Below are positions 52,713 to 61,206 of a stretch of 64,000 nucleotides of DNA, in pieces (position 1 is the first letter of the stretch; each line of letters opens with the position of its first letter). A program made the position numbers and the translations under genes. The stretch comes from Microbispora corallina (GTDB lineage Bacteria; Actinomycetota; Actinomycetes; Streptosporangiales; Streptosporangiaceae). The stretch covers positions 153,162 to 217,161 of the forward strand of contig NZ_BOOC01000007.1 of NCBI RefSeq assembly GCF_016863035.1, written 5' to 3'. The notes beneath the pieces are model-generated. The model saw only the letters and a program-made list of their open reading frames with translations, ran no database searches and was not told the DNA's origin.

Positions 52713-53468
52713 TCAGCTCCCGCTCTCCTCACGCGTCGTCCATGTCCGTGATGTCGAAGCGGCATCGGCGATGACCTGGGCCGTACGACGACCCGCTTCG
52801 ATCGCGTGCCGTGATCGCGCGGCCCTGCACCGCCCCAGTTCCGGGTCGTACTCCGTCATCACGATGCCGGCGTGATCCGTCTCCGCCTCGGCCACGGCCG
52901 CCTGCCACCCACGCTCTCGCAGGGCGCTCGCGAACCGGCGCGCCTGCCGCACATCCACGATGGGGTCCCTGCTCCCGTGAACCAGCCAGAACGGAACCGG
53001 CTCCACCGTCGTCGTCGCGAGGTCGTCGAGGGGGATGCCGCCCGTCGACGGCGCGGGCCGATCGAAACCGGAGGCGATGGTGACGACTGCGGACGGCCGC
53101 CAGTGACCGAAGGCCGCTCCGTTCACCGCAATCCCTGCCGCGGCCCTTCCGCCCATGGACCACCCGGCGAGAACGATCCGGTCGGCGTCGCCGCCGAAGT
53201 CACCCGCGTCGCCTCGGACGAAGGCGGCCGACTCCCACAGGTGGCCTCTCCCTCCGTCCGGCGCATCGGAACGCCAGTCGGGAACGAACACGACGACATC
53301 CCGCTCCGCGACCGCACGCGCCAGCGGTTCGAGCACGTCGCGTTCGTCAGGTCCCCTTCCGTGCCAGAGCAGGACGACCGGCCGGCGAGCGGCGCCGTCA
53401 CACCGGTAGATGTCGAGAGCCTTGCCGCTCGGCCCGTAGACGAGGCCTCTGTCCACGCGGACTTCCAC
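52713..53468 (-). CDS. Alpha/beta hydrolase, 251 aa
   Basis: Serine hydrolase of the dienelactone-hydrolase/esterase type. The nucleophile elbow is VLAGWSMGGRAAAG, the oxyanion loop VLLWHGRGPDERD, the acid FWLVHGSRDPIVD, and the His ETDHAGI. GTG 53468 has AAGGGGG six bases upstream and is preferred; an in-frame GTG at 53525 adds 19 basic residues. Divergent from the acetyltransferase at 53534. Substrate unknown. Confidence 0.86.
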   Translation of the reverse strand: MEVRVDRGLVYGPSGKALDIYRCDGAARRPVVLLWHGRGPDERDVLEPLARAVAERDVVVFVPDWRSDAPDGGRGHLWESAAFVRGDAGDFGGDADRIVLAGWSMGGRAAAGIAVNGAAFGHWRPSAVVTIASGFDRPAPSTGGIPLDDLATTTVEPVPFWLVHGSRDPIVDVRQARRFASALRERGWQAAVAEAETDHAGIVMTEYDPELGRCRAARSRHAIEAGRRTAQVIADAASTSRTWTTREESGS

Positions 53469-53533
53469 CCGGTCCCCCTTGACTCGGCGAAGACGCCTTG
53501 CCGCCCACCACGCCGTCTTGGACACTCTGGACC

Positions 53534-54169
53534 GTGCCCGATCACTGGCCTCTGTTCAAGCTGCGCATGACCACGCCCCGGCTGGAGCTGCGCCTGCCCA
53601 CGCTTGAGGACCTCGATCAGCTCGGCGATCGGGCGGCCGAGGGAATCCACGATCCCGAGGTGATGCCTTTCGTCCCCCCGTGGACGGACGTTCCGAGCGA
53701 GGACCTCCCCAGGAACGTCGTCCTGTTCAACCTCGGCGAGATCGCCCGGTGGCGTCCCGAGCGCTGGTGCTGCAACTTCGCCGTCATCCACGACGGCCGG
53801 GCCATCGGCATCCAGGACCTGTCGGCGGCCGACTTCGCCGTCACCCGTGAGGTGCACACGGGCTCCTGGCTCGGGCGCTCGTACCAGGGACGCGGCCTGG
53901 GCACCGAGATGCGCGCCGCCGTCCTTCATCTGGCCTTCACCGGACTCGGCGCGCTCTCGGCGGTCTCCTCCGCGTTCGAGCACAACACGTCCTCGCTGGC
54001 CGTCTCCCGCAAGCTCGGTTACGAGCCCGACGGGCTGTCGACGCACAACGTGCGCGGGCAGCGTGCCGTCGCGCGACGTCTGCGCCTGCGCCGGGACGCG
54101 TTCGCCGGCCCGGTTCCCGTCGAGATCCACGGCTTGGAGCCCTGCCTGTCGCATTTCGGCCTGACCTGA
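53534..54169 (+). CDS. RimJ/RimL-type GNAT acetyltransferase, 211 aa
   Basis: Opens with the subfamily pattern MTTPRLELRLPTLEDLDQL; the acetyl-CoA loop is SWLGRSYQGRGLGTEMRAAV (Q-G-R-G-L-G); the end of the core is NTSSLAVSRKLGYEPDG. This group acetylates ribosomal proteins, aminoglycosides or small amines. Start GTG 53534. Confidence 0.9.
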   Translation: MPDHWPLFKLRMTTPRLELRLPTLEDLDQLGDRAAEGIHDPEVMPFVPPWTDVPSEDLPRNVVLFNLGEIARWRPERWCCNFAVIHDGRAIGIQDLSAADFAVTREVHTGSWLGRSYQGRGLGTEMRAAVLHLAFTGLGALSAVSSAFEHNTSSLAVSRKLGYEPDGLSTHNVRGQRAVARRLRLRRDAFAGPVPVEIHGLEPCLSHFGLT

Positions 54170-54195
54170 GGTTCCGCCCCACGGCCATGAGGTGG

Positions 54196-54759
54196 TCAGG
54201 CCGGGAGAACCGCCGGCGAGGCGCGGCGGCCTCTCCCGCGGCCCAAGGCGAGCAGCAGGCGCGCCGCCGACGCGTACGCGACGCCGTAAAGGAACGGAGG
54301 CGTGCGGACGGAGCCGCCGTTCATGTAGCACGCGTAGCCGCTCGGCAGAGTGTCGAGGACGGCCGGAGGGCACTGCGTCAGCGGCGACCAGAGACTCACG
54401 ACGGTGGCCATGAGGTTGACGGCCGCCAGCATCAGGAGGGCGCAGGCGACGACCCGGGCGACCCTCCCGTTCCATCGGTTCCGCAGCAGCGCGGCGACGC
54501 CCACCGCGACGGCAGGCAGCGCCAGGGCAAGGGTCAGCATCTCGGCCTGCCAGACGACCACCATCCCGGACAGCGCGCCCGAACCGAGGTAGCCGATGCC
54601 GAGACCTTGGGCCAACGGGTAGACGCCGATTCCGTCGATCACACTGATGTCGTAGTAGAAGCCGCTGACGCCGGAGATCAGCTCGCTGCCCAGCCAGGCG
54701 AACACGCTGGGAAGCAGAGCCAGTGTGATGGCGATCGGCCACCGGGCCCACGTGCGCAC
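54196..54759 (-). CDS. Polytopic membrane protein, 187 aa
   Basis: About four membrane segments ([75 protein letters not shown]). It resembles DUF998-type membrane proteins only loosely. The GTG at 54759 is chosen so as not to run into the ATP-binding gene; a longer form to 54816 would overlap it. Immediately downstream of the HATPase gene and perhaps co-transcribed. Confidence 0.75.
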   Translation of the reverse strand: MRTWARWPIAITLALLPSVFAWLGSELISGVSGFYYDISVIDGIGVYPLAQGLGIGYLGSGALSGMVVVWQAEMLTLALALPAVAVGVAALLRNRWNGRVARVVACALLMLAAVNLMATVVSLWSPLTQCPPAVLDTLPSGYACYMNGGSVRTPPFLYGVAYASAARLLLALGRGRGRRASPAVLPA

Positions 54760-54788
54760 TTCAGATCGCCGCGTGGGGGAAGACGGGA

Positions 54789-55274
54789 TCAGTCGCCCGT
54801 ACGGAAGAGGGCCCACACGGCCTTACCGCCCTCGTCCAGCGTGTCCCAGCCCCAGGCCTGGCTGTAGGTCTCCACTATGTAGAGGCCGCGGCCGTGTTCC
54901 GACACGAAGTCGGGCTGGCTGGGGGAGGGCGCCCGGTCGCTCGGGTCCGAGACCGCGAGCAACACGTGTGGGGCGATCCGGAGCAGCATCAGCGTTATGG
55001 GGTGGTCGCGCGCGGGCGGAGCCGGGGACGGGTACAGCGCGTAACGGACGGCGTTGGTCACGAGCTCCGAAACCACGAGCGTCGCGTCGTCGCTCAGCTC
55101 CGAAAGACCCCACCGCTGCAGTGTCGTACGGGTGACGTCGCGGGCCGTCTTGACGGAATCGGCCTGTGGGCGCAAAGGACACGTGGCCTTATCGGAGGTC
55201 CCGGCGGCGCGGAGGAACCAACCGAATCCCACTTCACGGGTCAACGGGCCGGCGGAAATGGGCTTCTCCGACAT
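54789..55274 (-). CDS. HATPase-type anti-sigma/regulatory protein, 161 aa
   Basis: Stand-alone GHKL ATPase. The N box is LVVSELVTNAVRYAL, the G1 box HVLLAVSDPSDRAP, and the G2 region FVSEHGRGLYIVETYSQAWG. In actinomycetes such small HATPases are commonly divergent from XRE-DUF5753 regulators, as here. ATG 55274 precedes a 274-bp control region. It probably acts with a partner regulator, possibly as a serine kinase; no sigma factor is in sight. Confidence 0.9.
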   Translation of the reverse strand: MSEKPISAGPLTREVGFGWFLRAAGTSDKATCPLRPQADSVKTARDVTRTTLQRWGLSELSDDATLVVSELVTNAVRYALYPSPAPPARDHPITLMLLRIAPHVLLAVSDPSDRAPSPSQPDFVSEHGRGLYIVETYSQAWGWDTLDEGGKAVWALFRTGD

Positions 55275-55308
55275 GCTGCCCGTACCTCCCGCTGGCCATA
55301 TTCGAGGG

Positions 55309-55389
55309 TTGGTGCACCTTTGGCCCAATATGCACCAAGACATGATGGAACACCCTCTCGCTCCGCTGCAAGACCCAAATGCACGTGCA
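55309..55389. promoter_or_regulatory. Cluster of GTGCA palindromes between HATPase and XRE genes
   Basis: Three sites share the core GTGCA/TGCAC: GGTGCACC (55311-55318), its second arm TGCACCAA (55331-55338, completing an 8-bp inverted repeat with TTGGTGCA at 55309-55316), and the perfect palindrome TGCACGTGCA (55380-55389). A fourth near-copy, GCGTGCAAG, follows at about 55397. The cluster fits a multi-site operator for the XRE regulator. Confidence 0.5.
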
Positions 55390-55548
55390 CTTGACGCGTG
55401 CAAGCATCCAGAGGGTGAACCTGGAGCGTCAGGGGGAGGGAGATCGACCCTTGTCATCGGAGCCCGTAGTGGTGACACTGTGTGGGCTGGGGGTTTCGTG
55501 CAGGTCGTCCCTTGGCGGCACACGTAGCCGATTGTCGAGGGAGGTGCC

Positions 55549-56415
55549 GTGACACAGATCCAGGCTGGATCGGGTCCCACAGCCCTCCGCATCCTCCTGG
55601 GCTCCCAGCTCCGCAAGCTCCGCGAGAGCAAGGGGATCAGCCGCGATGAAGCAGGGCACTGCATCCGCGGTTCCGAGTCCAAGATCAGCCGCATGGAGCT
55701 CGGCCGGGTCGGCTTCAAGGAACGCGACGTCGCCGACCTCCTCGCCCTGTACGGCGTCGAGGACGAAGAGACGCGCGGCCAGGTGATGAGCCTCGTGGAG
55801 AGGGCGAACGAGCCCGGCTGGTGGCACCGCTTCAACGACCTGCTGCCCTCCTGGTTCCAGGCGTACGTCGGCCTGGAGGAGGCGGCCGAGCGCATCCGAA
55901 CGTACGAGGTGCAGTTCGTCCCCGGCCTGCTGCAGACCAAGGAGTACGCCCGGGCGGTGATCACGGCCGGCGCGGTCGGCGCGGCGCCCGAGGAGATCGC
56001 CCGGCGTGTCGACCTGCGCCTGGAGCGCCAGCGGATCCTCGACGGCGAGTCCAGCCCGATGTTCTGGGCGGTGATCGACGAGGCGGCGCTGCGGCGGCCG
56101 ATCGGCGGCGTCGAGGTCATGCGCGGCCAGATCCAGCACCTGATCGACCTGATGAACCAGCCCAACGTGACGATTCAGGTCATCCCGTTCAGCTTCGGAG
56201 GACACGCCGCGGAGGGCGGCGCGTTCAGCATCCTGCGCTTCGCCGACCCCGAGCTTCCCGACATCGTGTACGTCGAGCAGCTCGCCAGCGCCCTCTACCT
56301 CGACAAACGCGAGGAGGTCGACCGCTACGGCGAGGTCATGGAACGGCTGTGCGCGGTCAGCACCACCCCCGCGGAGACGGTCGACCTGCTGCGGCAGATC
56401 ATGACGGACCTCTGA
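55549..56415 (+). CDS. XRE regulator with DUF5753 domain, 288 aa
   Basis: Residues 15-80 form the HTH (LGSQLRKLRESKGISRDEAG, SESKISRMELGRVGFKERDV). Residues 100-285 form the DUF5753 domain (YEVQFVPGLLQTKEYARAVI, RQRILDGESSPMFWAVIDEA, VTIQVIPFSFGGHAAEGGAF). These regulators are numerous in filamentous actinomycetes and often pair with a DUF397 protein; none is seen here. Start: GTG in GGAGGTGCCGTG. Divergent from the HATPase. Confidence 0.93.
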   Translation: MTQIQAGSGPTALRILLGSQLRKLRESKGISRDEAGHCIRGSESKISRMELGRVGFKERDVADLLALYGVEDEETRGQVMSLVERANEPGWWHRFNDLLPSWFQAYVGLEEAAERIRTYEVQFVPGLLQTKEYARAVITAGAVGAAPEEIARRVDLRLERQRILDGESSPMFWAVIDEAALRRPIGGVEVMRGQIQHLIDLMNQPNVTIQVIPFSFGGHAAEGGAFSILRFADPELPDIVYVEQLASALYLDKREEVDRYGEVMERLCAVSTTPAETVDLLRQIMTDL

Positions 56416-56611
56416 TCAGTCGCCCATAGGCTCCGGTCTGCTCTAGACTGCCCTTGGCGCTGGACACCCGCCACAGTCGAGCATGCCCGGAGAGGTCGCG
56501 TGCCGGCGTGGCGGCCGAGCGCCTCTCACGTGGGCGCGGCGCGCGTAGTGCCGCGGTTGCCGTGCACGACGCGCCTGCGATCACCAGATGCTGGATCAAG
56601 GAGACCACCCC

Positions 56612-57991
56612 GTGAAGACCGCTGTCGAGGAGCTCAGCCCTACCCGGGTCAAGCTCACCGTCGAGGTGCCGTTCAAGGAGCTCGAGCCCAGCCTGCAGGC
56701 CGCGTACAAGAAGGTCGCACAGCAGGTTCGCGTGCCCGGCTTCCGTCCCGGCAAGGTGCCGGCCCGGATCATCGAGCAGCGCTTCGGCCGCGCGGTGGTT
56801 CTCGAGGAGACCCTCAACGACGCCCTGCCCAAGCTGTACGGCCAGGCCGTGGACGAGACCGAGGTCTTCCCGGTCAGTCAGCCCGAGATCGAGGTCACCA
56901 AGATCGAGGACGGTGAGCAGGTCGAGTTCACCGCCGAGGTCGACGTCCGGCCGGCCTTCGACGTGCCCGACTACGAGGGCACCGAGATCGTCGTCACCAC
57001 CGCCGAGGTGAGCGACGCCGACATCGAGGCCCAGCTCGACGGGCTGCGCCAGCGCTTCGCGACGCTGACCGGCGTGGAGCGCTCGGCCCAGAACGGCGAC
57101 TACGTCGTCATGGACCTGCGCGCCGAGATCGACGGCGAGAACATCGACGAGCAGCAGGCCGCGGACGTCTCCTACGAGGTCGGCGCCGGCTCGGTCCTGC
57201 AGGGCCTCGACGACGCCCTCCAGGGCATGGCCGCGGGCGACGAGAAGACCTTCCGCACCACGCTCGTCGGCGGCGAGAACGCCGGCGAGGAGGCCGACGT
57301 GATCATCAAGGTCAAGTCGGTCAAGGAGAAGGTCCTGCCCGAGCTCGACGACGAGTTCGCCCAGCTGGCCAGCGAGTTCGACACGCTCGACGAGCTGAAG
57401 GACAGCATCCGCGAGCAGGCCCGCCGCAACAAGCTGATCGACCAGGTCATGCAGAGCCGCGAGAAGGCCCTCGACGCGCTGCTCGACAAGATCGACATTC
57501 CGCTGCCGGAGAGCGCGCTCAACGCCGAGATCGACGCCCGCAAGCACAATCTGGAGCACCAGATCGCGGAGAGCGGACTGAGCCGCGAGGCCTACCTCCG
57601 CCTCCAGCAGACCACCGAGGACGAGCTGTTCGCCGACTACGAGGAGAACTCTCGCAAGGCCCTCAAGTCGGGCTTCGTGCTGGACAAGATCGTCAAGTCT
57701 GAGGACATCGGCGTCAGCGAGCAGGAGCTCACCGACTTCGTGGTGCGCCGCGCCATGCAGCTCGGCGTCGCGCCCAACACGCTGGCCCAGCACCTGGCCG
57801 ACAACAACCAGCTCACGCTGGCCATGATGGAGATCGTCCGCGAGAAGGCCAAGACGCTCATCGGCGACGCCGCCAAGGTGACCGACGAGGCGGGCAACGA
57901 GGTCGACCTCAAGGCCATCTACACCGAGCTCAACCCCGAGCAGGAGCAGCCGGAGGACGAGGCCGCCGCCGAGCAGCCCGCCCAGAGCTGA
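56612..57991 (+). CDS. tig: Trigger factor, 459 aa
   Basis: Ribosome-bound chaperone and prolyl isomerase. The N-terminal ribosome-binding domain has RVPGFRPGKVPARIIEQRFG (GFRxGKxP signature). The FKBP-like PPIase domain is at about 155-245 (GDYVVMDLRAEIDGE, YEVGAGSVLQGLDDALQGM). The rest is the helical C-terminal domain, ending in an acidic EQEQPEDEAAAEQPAQS tail. AAGGAG is 8 bases before GTG 56612. It lies upstream of clpP1, the normal actinomycete order. Confidence 0.98.
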   Translation: MKTAVEELSPTRVKLTVEVPFKELEPSLQAAYKKVAQQVRVPGFRPGKVPARIIEQRFGRAVVLEETLNDALPKLYGQAVDETEVFPVSQPEIEVTKIEDGEQVEFTAEVDVRPAFDVPDYEGTEIVVTTAEVSDADIEAQLDGLRQRFATLTGVERSAQNGDYVVMDLRAEIDGENIDEQQAADVSYEVGAGSVLQGLDDALQGMAAGDEKTFRTTLVGGENAGEEADVIIKVKSVKEKVLPELDDEFAQLASEFDTLDELKDSIREQARRNKLIDQVMQSREKALDALLDKIDIPLPESALNAEIDARKHNLEHQIAESGLSREAYLRLQQTTEDELFADYEENSRKALKSGFVLDKIVKSEDIGVSEQELTDFVVRRAMQLGVAPNTLAQHLADNNQLTLAMMEIVREKAKTLIGDAAKVTDEAGNEVDLKAIYTELNPEQEQPEDEAAAEQPAQS

Positions 57992-58058
57992 TCCTCGATC
58001 CGGGATCGACCTGAAAAGCCGTACGGGCCGGGAGATCGGCCCACGGCGACTCGGCGAG

Positions 58059-58097
58059 GAGAAACCCCCGCCGCACTTCGGTGCGCGGGGGTTTTCT
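58059..58097 (+). terminator. Strong terminator after tig
   Basis: GAGAAACCCCCG and CGGGGGTTTTCTC flank GCAC-TTCG-GTGC, a stable TTCG tetraloop hairpin followed by a T-containing tail. It separates tig from the clpP1 promoter. The whole 57992-58360 gap (369 bp) holds this terminator and the ClgR-like box and no gene. Confidence 0.9.
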
Positions 58098-58258
58098 CGT
58101 TCCCTCTCGGGACAAATCCACGCAAATTTTCTTCTTACGGCTCTCGCCGGGGCGGCCGCACCCCTCCCGACCTGCGCCTTGACGGCCGGGTCCCGGCTCC
58201 GGAAACGCCGGGCAGGGCGGGGACACGCCGATCCCTTCGCGCCGAGGCCGCCGACATG

Positions 58259-58272
58259 CGCCGTCAGCGAAC
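58259..58272. promoter_or_regulatory. ClgR-like box ahead of clpP1
   Basis: CGCCGTCAGCGAAC; on the other strand GTTCGCTGACGGCG, matching the described actinobacterial ClgR consensus GTTCGC-N5-GCG. It lies 88 bp before the clpP1 start, where ClgR activates clpP1P2 in related genera. Confidence 0.6.
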
Positions 58273-58360
58273 AGTACGGCGAGGAGGCATGACCTGTCTG
58301 CGGCGCGCGTTAAGGTCACAAGCAAAGCCAATCGATAACGACGCATCGGAAGGTGACGCT

Positions 58361-59005
58361 GTGACCAGCCCGCCGACCTTCTTCCCGCCCACCGGCTCCG
58401 GTCTCGAGGCCCGGGGCCCCGAAGGCGCTCCCGGCCGCCTCGAGGACCAGCTCTACCAGCGCCTGCTGCGTGAGCGCATCGTGGTGCTCGGCACCCAGGT
58501 CAACGACGAGGTCGCCAACCGGCTGTGCGCCGAGCTCCTGCTCCTGGCCGCCGACGACCCGGACCGGGACATCTGGATGTACATCAACTCCCCGGGCGGC
58601 TCGGTGACGGCCGGCATGGCGATTTACGACATGATGGAGTACGTGCCGAACGACGTCTGCACGGTCGCGATGGGGCTGGCCGCCTCGATGGGGCAGTTCC
58701 TGCTCTGCGCGGGCGCCCAGGGCAAGCGGTACGCCCTGCCGCACGCGCGGATCATGATGCACCAGCCGTCCGGCGGCATCGGCGGCACCGCGGCCGACAT
58801 CGCCATCCAGGCCGAGCAGATGCTGTACGTGAAGAAGACCCTCGCGGAGCGCATCGCGTTCCACACGGGTCAGCCGCTCGACCAGATCGAGCGCGACTCC
58901 GACCGCGACCGCTGGTTCACGGCCGAGGAGGCCAGGGACTACGGCTTCATCGACCACGTCGTGCGCAGCGCGCGTCAGGTGCCCTCCGAGGGCGCCGTCT
59001 CATGA
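58361..59005 (+). CDS. clpP1: ATP-dependent Clp protease proteolytic subunit 1, 214 aa
   Basis: Serine peptidase ring of ClpXP/ClpCP. Triad Ser109 (GLAASMGQF), His134 (IMMHQPSGG) and Asp about 179 (QIERDSDRD); the [18 protein letters not shown] strand is intact. GTG 58361 follows GGAAGG. ATGA overlap with clpP2 shows an operon; in actinobacteria ClpP1 and ClpP2 form a mixed double ring. Likely controlled by ClgR. Confidence 0.97.
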   Translation: MTSPPTFFPPTGSGLEARGPEGAPGRLEDQLYQRLLRERIVVLGTQVNDEVANRLCAELLLLAADDPDRDIWMYINSPGGSVTAGMAIYDMMEYVPNDVCTVAMGLAASMGQFLLCAGAQGKRYALPHARIMMHQPSGGIGGTAADIAIQAEQMLYVKKTLAERIAFHTGQPLDQIERDSDRDRWFTAEEARDYGFIDHVVRSARQVPSEGAVS

Positions 59006-59664
59006 CTGGAGCTTCCCAAGTGAGTGAGCTGATCCGGCCGGGGGACATCAACGGCCGCTACGTCCTTCCCTCCTTCGTCGAGCGCACGTCGTACGGCGTC
59101 AAGGAGATGAACCCGTACAACAAGCTGTTCGAGGACCGCATCATCTTCCTCGGGGTCCAGATCGACGACGCCTCGGCGAACGACGTGATGGCGCAGCTGC
59201 TGACGCTGGAGTCGCTCGACCCGGACCGCGACATCAGCATGTACATCAACTCCCCGGGCGGGTCGTTCACCGCCATGACGGCGATCTACGACACGATGCA
59301 GTTCGTCCGTCCGGAGATCCAGACGGTCTGCCTGGGCCAGGCGGCCTCCGCCGCCGCGGTCCTGCTGGCCGGCGGGACGCCCGGGAAGCGGTTCGCGCTG
59401 CCCAACGCCCGTGTCCTCATCCACCAGCCCTACACCGAGGGCGGCGGCCAGGGCAGCGACATCGAGATCCAGGCCCGCGAGATCCTGCGCATGCGGTCGC
59501 TGCTCGAGGAAATCGTGGCGAAGCACTCGGGCAAGTCGCCCGACGACGTCCGCAGGGACATCGAGCGTGACAAGATCCTCAGCGCCTCCGAGGCGAAGGC
59601 GTACGGGCTGGTGGACGACATCATCCCGTCGCGGAAGAAGCGCGCGGCGGCGATCGCTTCCTGA
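59002..59664 (+). CDS. clpP2: ATP-dependent Clp protease proteolytic subunit 2, 220 aa
   Basis: Second Clp peptidase subunit. Ser116 ([12 protein letters not shown]), His141 ([11 protein letters not shown]) and Asp in RRDIERDK. The N-terminal arm ([20 protein letters not shown]) fits ClpP2. ATG 59002 overlaps the clpP1 stop (ATGA); a GTG at 59020 is an alternative, since many homologues start nearer SELIRPG. Confidence 0.97.
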   Translation: MTGASQVSELIRPGDINGRYVLPSFVERTSYGVKEMNPYNKLFEDRIIFLGVQIDDASANDVMAQLLTLESLDPDRDISMYINSPGGSFTAMTAIYDTMQFVRPEIQTVCLGQAASAAAVLLAGGTPGKRFALPNARVLIHQPYTEGGGQGSDIEIQAREILRMRSLLEEIVAKHSGKSPDDVRRDIERDKILSASEAKAYGLVDDIIPSRKKRAAAIAS

Positions 59665-59674
59665 GGGAGTTGCC

Positions 59675-59711
59675 GCACCGGAACGGTGCCCAATTGGGCA
59701 CGTTCCGGTGC
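59675..59711 (+). terminator. Long near-perfect palindrome between clpP2 and clpX
   Basis: GTGCCCAATTGGGCAC is a perfect 16-bp palindrome, flanked by GCACCGGAAC and GTTCCGGTGC with one extra base. The 37-nt element has no real loop. It starts 11 bases after the clpP2 stop and probably terminates or dampens read-through to clpX. Confidence 0.7.
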
Positions 59712-59859
59712 GACTCACCGCTAGGGGGCTCACTGAGGGCCCGAGAGACGGTAACGTCGAAACCTGAGCGGGATGACGTTTTCGCACCGGTACATGATCG
59801 GGTTGCGGACGGAAGTGACCGCGGCTGCAGGGGCGGTCCCACGCAAAGGAGTATCTGGG

Positions 59860-61143
59860 GTGGCACGCATCGGCGACGGCGGAGACCTGCTGAAGTGCTC
59901 GTTCTGCGGCAAGAGCCAGAAGCAGGTCAAGAAGCTCATCGCCGGACCCGGCGTCTACATCTGCGATGAGTGCATCGATCTCTGCAACGAGATCATCGAG
60001 GAGGAGCTGTCCGAGTCCTCCGAGCTCAAGTGGGACAACCTGCCCAAGCCGCGCGAGATCTACGAGTTTCTCGACGCGTACGTCATCGGGCAGGACAAGG
60101 CGAAGAAGGCCCTGTCGGTCGCCGTCTACAACCACTACAAGCGGGTCCAGTCGGGGGAGCGCGGCCGCGACGACGGCATAGAGCTCGCCAAGTCGAACAT
60201 CCTCCTGCTCGGCCCCACCGGCTCCGGCAAGACCCTGCTCGCCCAGACCCTCGCCAAGATGCTCAACGTCCCGTTCGCCATCGCGGACGCCACCGCCCTC
60301 ACCGAGGCGGGGTACGTCGGCGAGGACGTGGAGAACATCCTCCTCAAGCTGATCCAGGCCGCCGACTACGACGTCAAGAAGGCCGAGACCGGCATCATCT
60401 ACATCGACGAGGTCGACAAGATCGCCCGCAAGAGCGAGAACCCGTCGATCACCCGTGACGTCTCCGGTGAGGGCGTCCAGCAGGCGCTGCTGAAGATCCT
60501 GGAGGGGACGACGGCCAGCGTGCCCCCGCAGGGCGGCCGCAAGCACCCGCACCAGGAGTTCATCCAGATCGACACCACCAACGTGCTGTTCATCTGCGGC
60601 GGCGCGTTCGCCGGCCTCGAGAAGATCATCGAATCGCGGGTCGGCAAGAAGGGGATCGGCTTCAACGCGATCATCCACTCGAAGGAGGAGTCCGACTCCT
60701 CGGACATCTTCTCCGACGTGATGCCGGAGGACCTGCTCAAGTTCGGCATGATCCCCGAGTTCGTCGGCCGGCTCCCAGTGATCACCTCGGTGCACAACCT
60801 GGACCGCGAGGCGCTCATCCAGATCCTCACCGAGCCGCGCAACGCGCTCGTCAAGCAGTACCGCCGGCTGTTCGAGCTGGACAACGTGGAGCTGGAGTTC
60901 ACCGACGACGCCCTCGAGGCCATCGCCGACCAGGCCATCCTGCGCGGCACCGGCGCCCGCGGCCTGCGAGCCATCATGGAGGAGGTGCTCCTGTCCGTCA
61001 TGTACGAGGTGCCCTCCCGCCAGGACGTCGCCCGCGTCGTCATCACCCGCGAGGCCGTGCTGGAGCACGTGAACCCGACGCTCGTCCCGCGCGACCAGCT
61101 CCAGGCCAAGCAGCAGCGCACGCCGCGCGAGAAGTCCGCCTAG
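59860..61143 (+). CDS. clpX: Clp protease ATPase subunit ClpX, 427 aa
   Basis: AAA+ unfoldase. N-terminal zinc domain with Cys13, Cys16, Cys35 and Cys38 ([17 protein letters not shown]); Walker [16 protein letters not shown]; Walker [16 protein letters not shown]; pore loop around [10 protein letters not shown]; sensor and arginine-finger region [10 protein letters not shown]; ClpP-binding IGF-type loop [14 protein letters not shown] lies 8 bases before GTG 59860. It has its own intergenic region after clpP2. Confidence 0.98.
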   Translation: MARIGDGGDLLKCSFCGKSQKQVKKLIAGPGVYICDECIDLCNEIIEEELSESSELKWDNLPKPREIYEFLDAYVIGQDKAKKALSVAVYNHYKRVQSGERGRDDGIELAKSNILLLGPTGSGKTLLAQTLAKMLNVPFAIADATALTEAGYVGEDVENILLKLIQAADYDVKKAETGIIYIDEVDKIARKSENPSITRDVSGEGVQQALLKILEGTTASVPPQGGRKHPHQEFIQIDTTNVLFICGGAFAGLEKIIESRVGKKGIGFNAIIHSKEESDSSDIFSDVMPEDLLKFGMIPEFVGRLPVITSVHNLDREALIQILTEPRNALVKQYRRLFELDNVELEFTDDALEAIADQAILRGTGARGLRAIMEEVLLSVMYEVPSRQDVARVVITREAVLEHVNPTLVPRDQLQAKQQRTPREKSA

Positions 61144-61206
61144 GACCCTTCCGTCCGGATCGCCGGCGGCACGGGCGGCGTCCGGACGTCCCTAGAATTG
61201 GGCATC

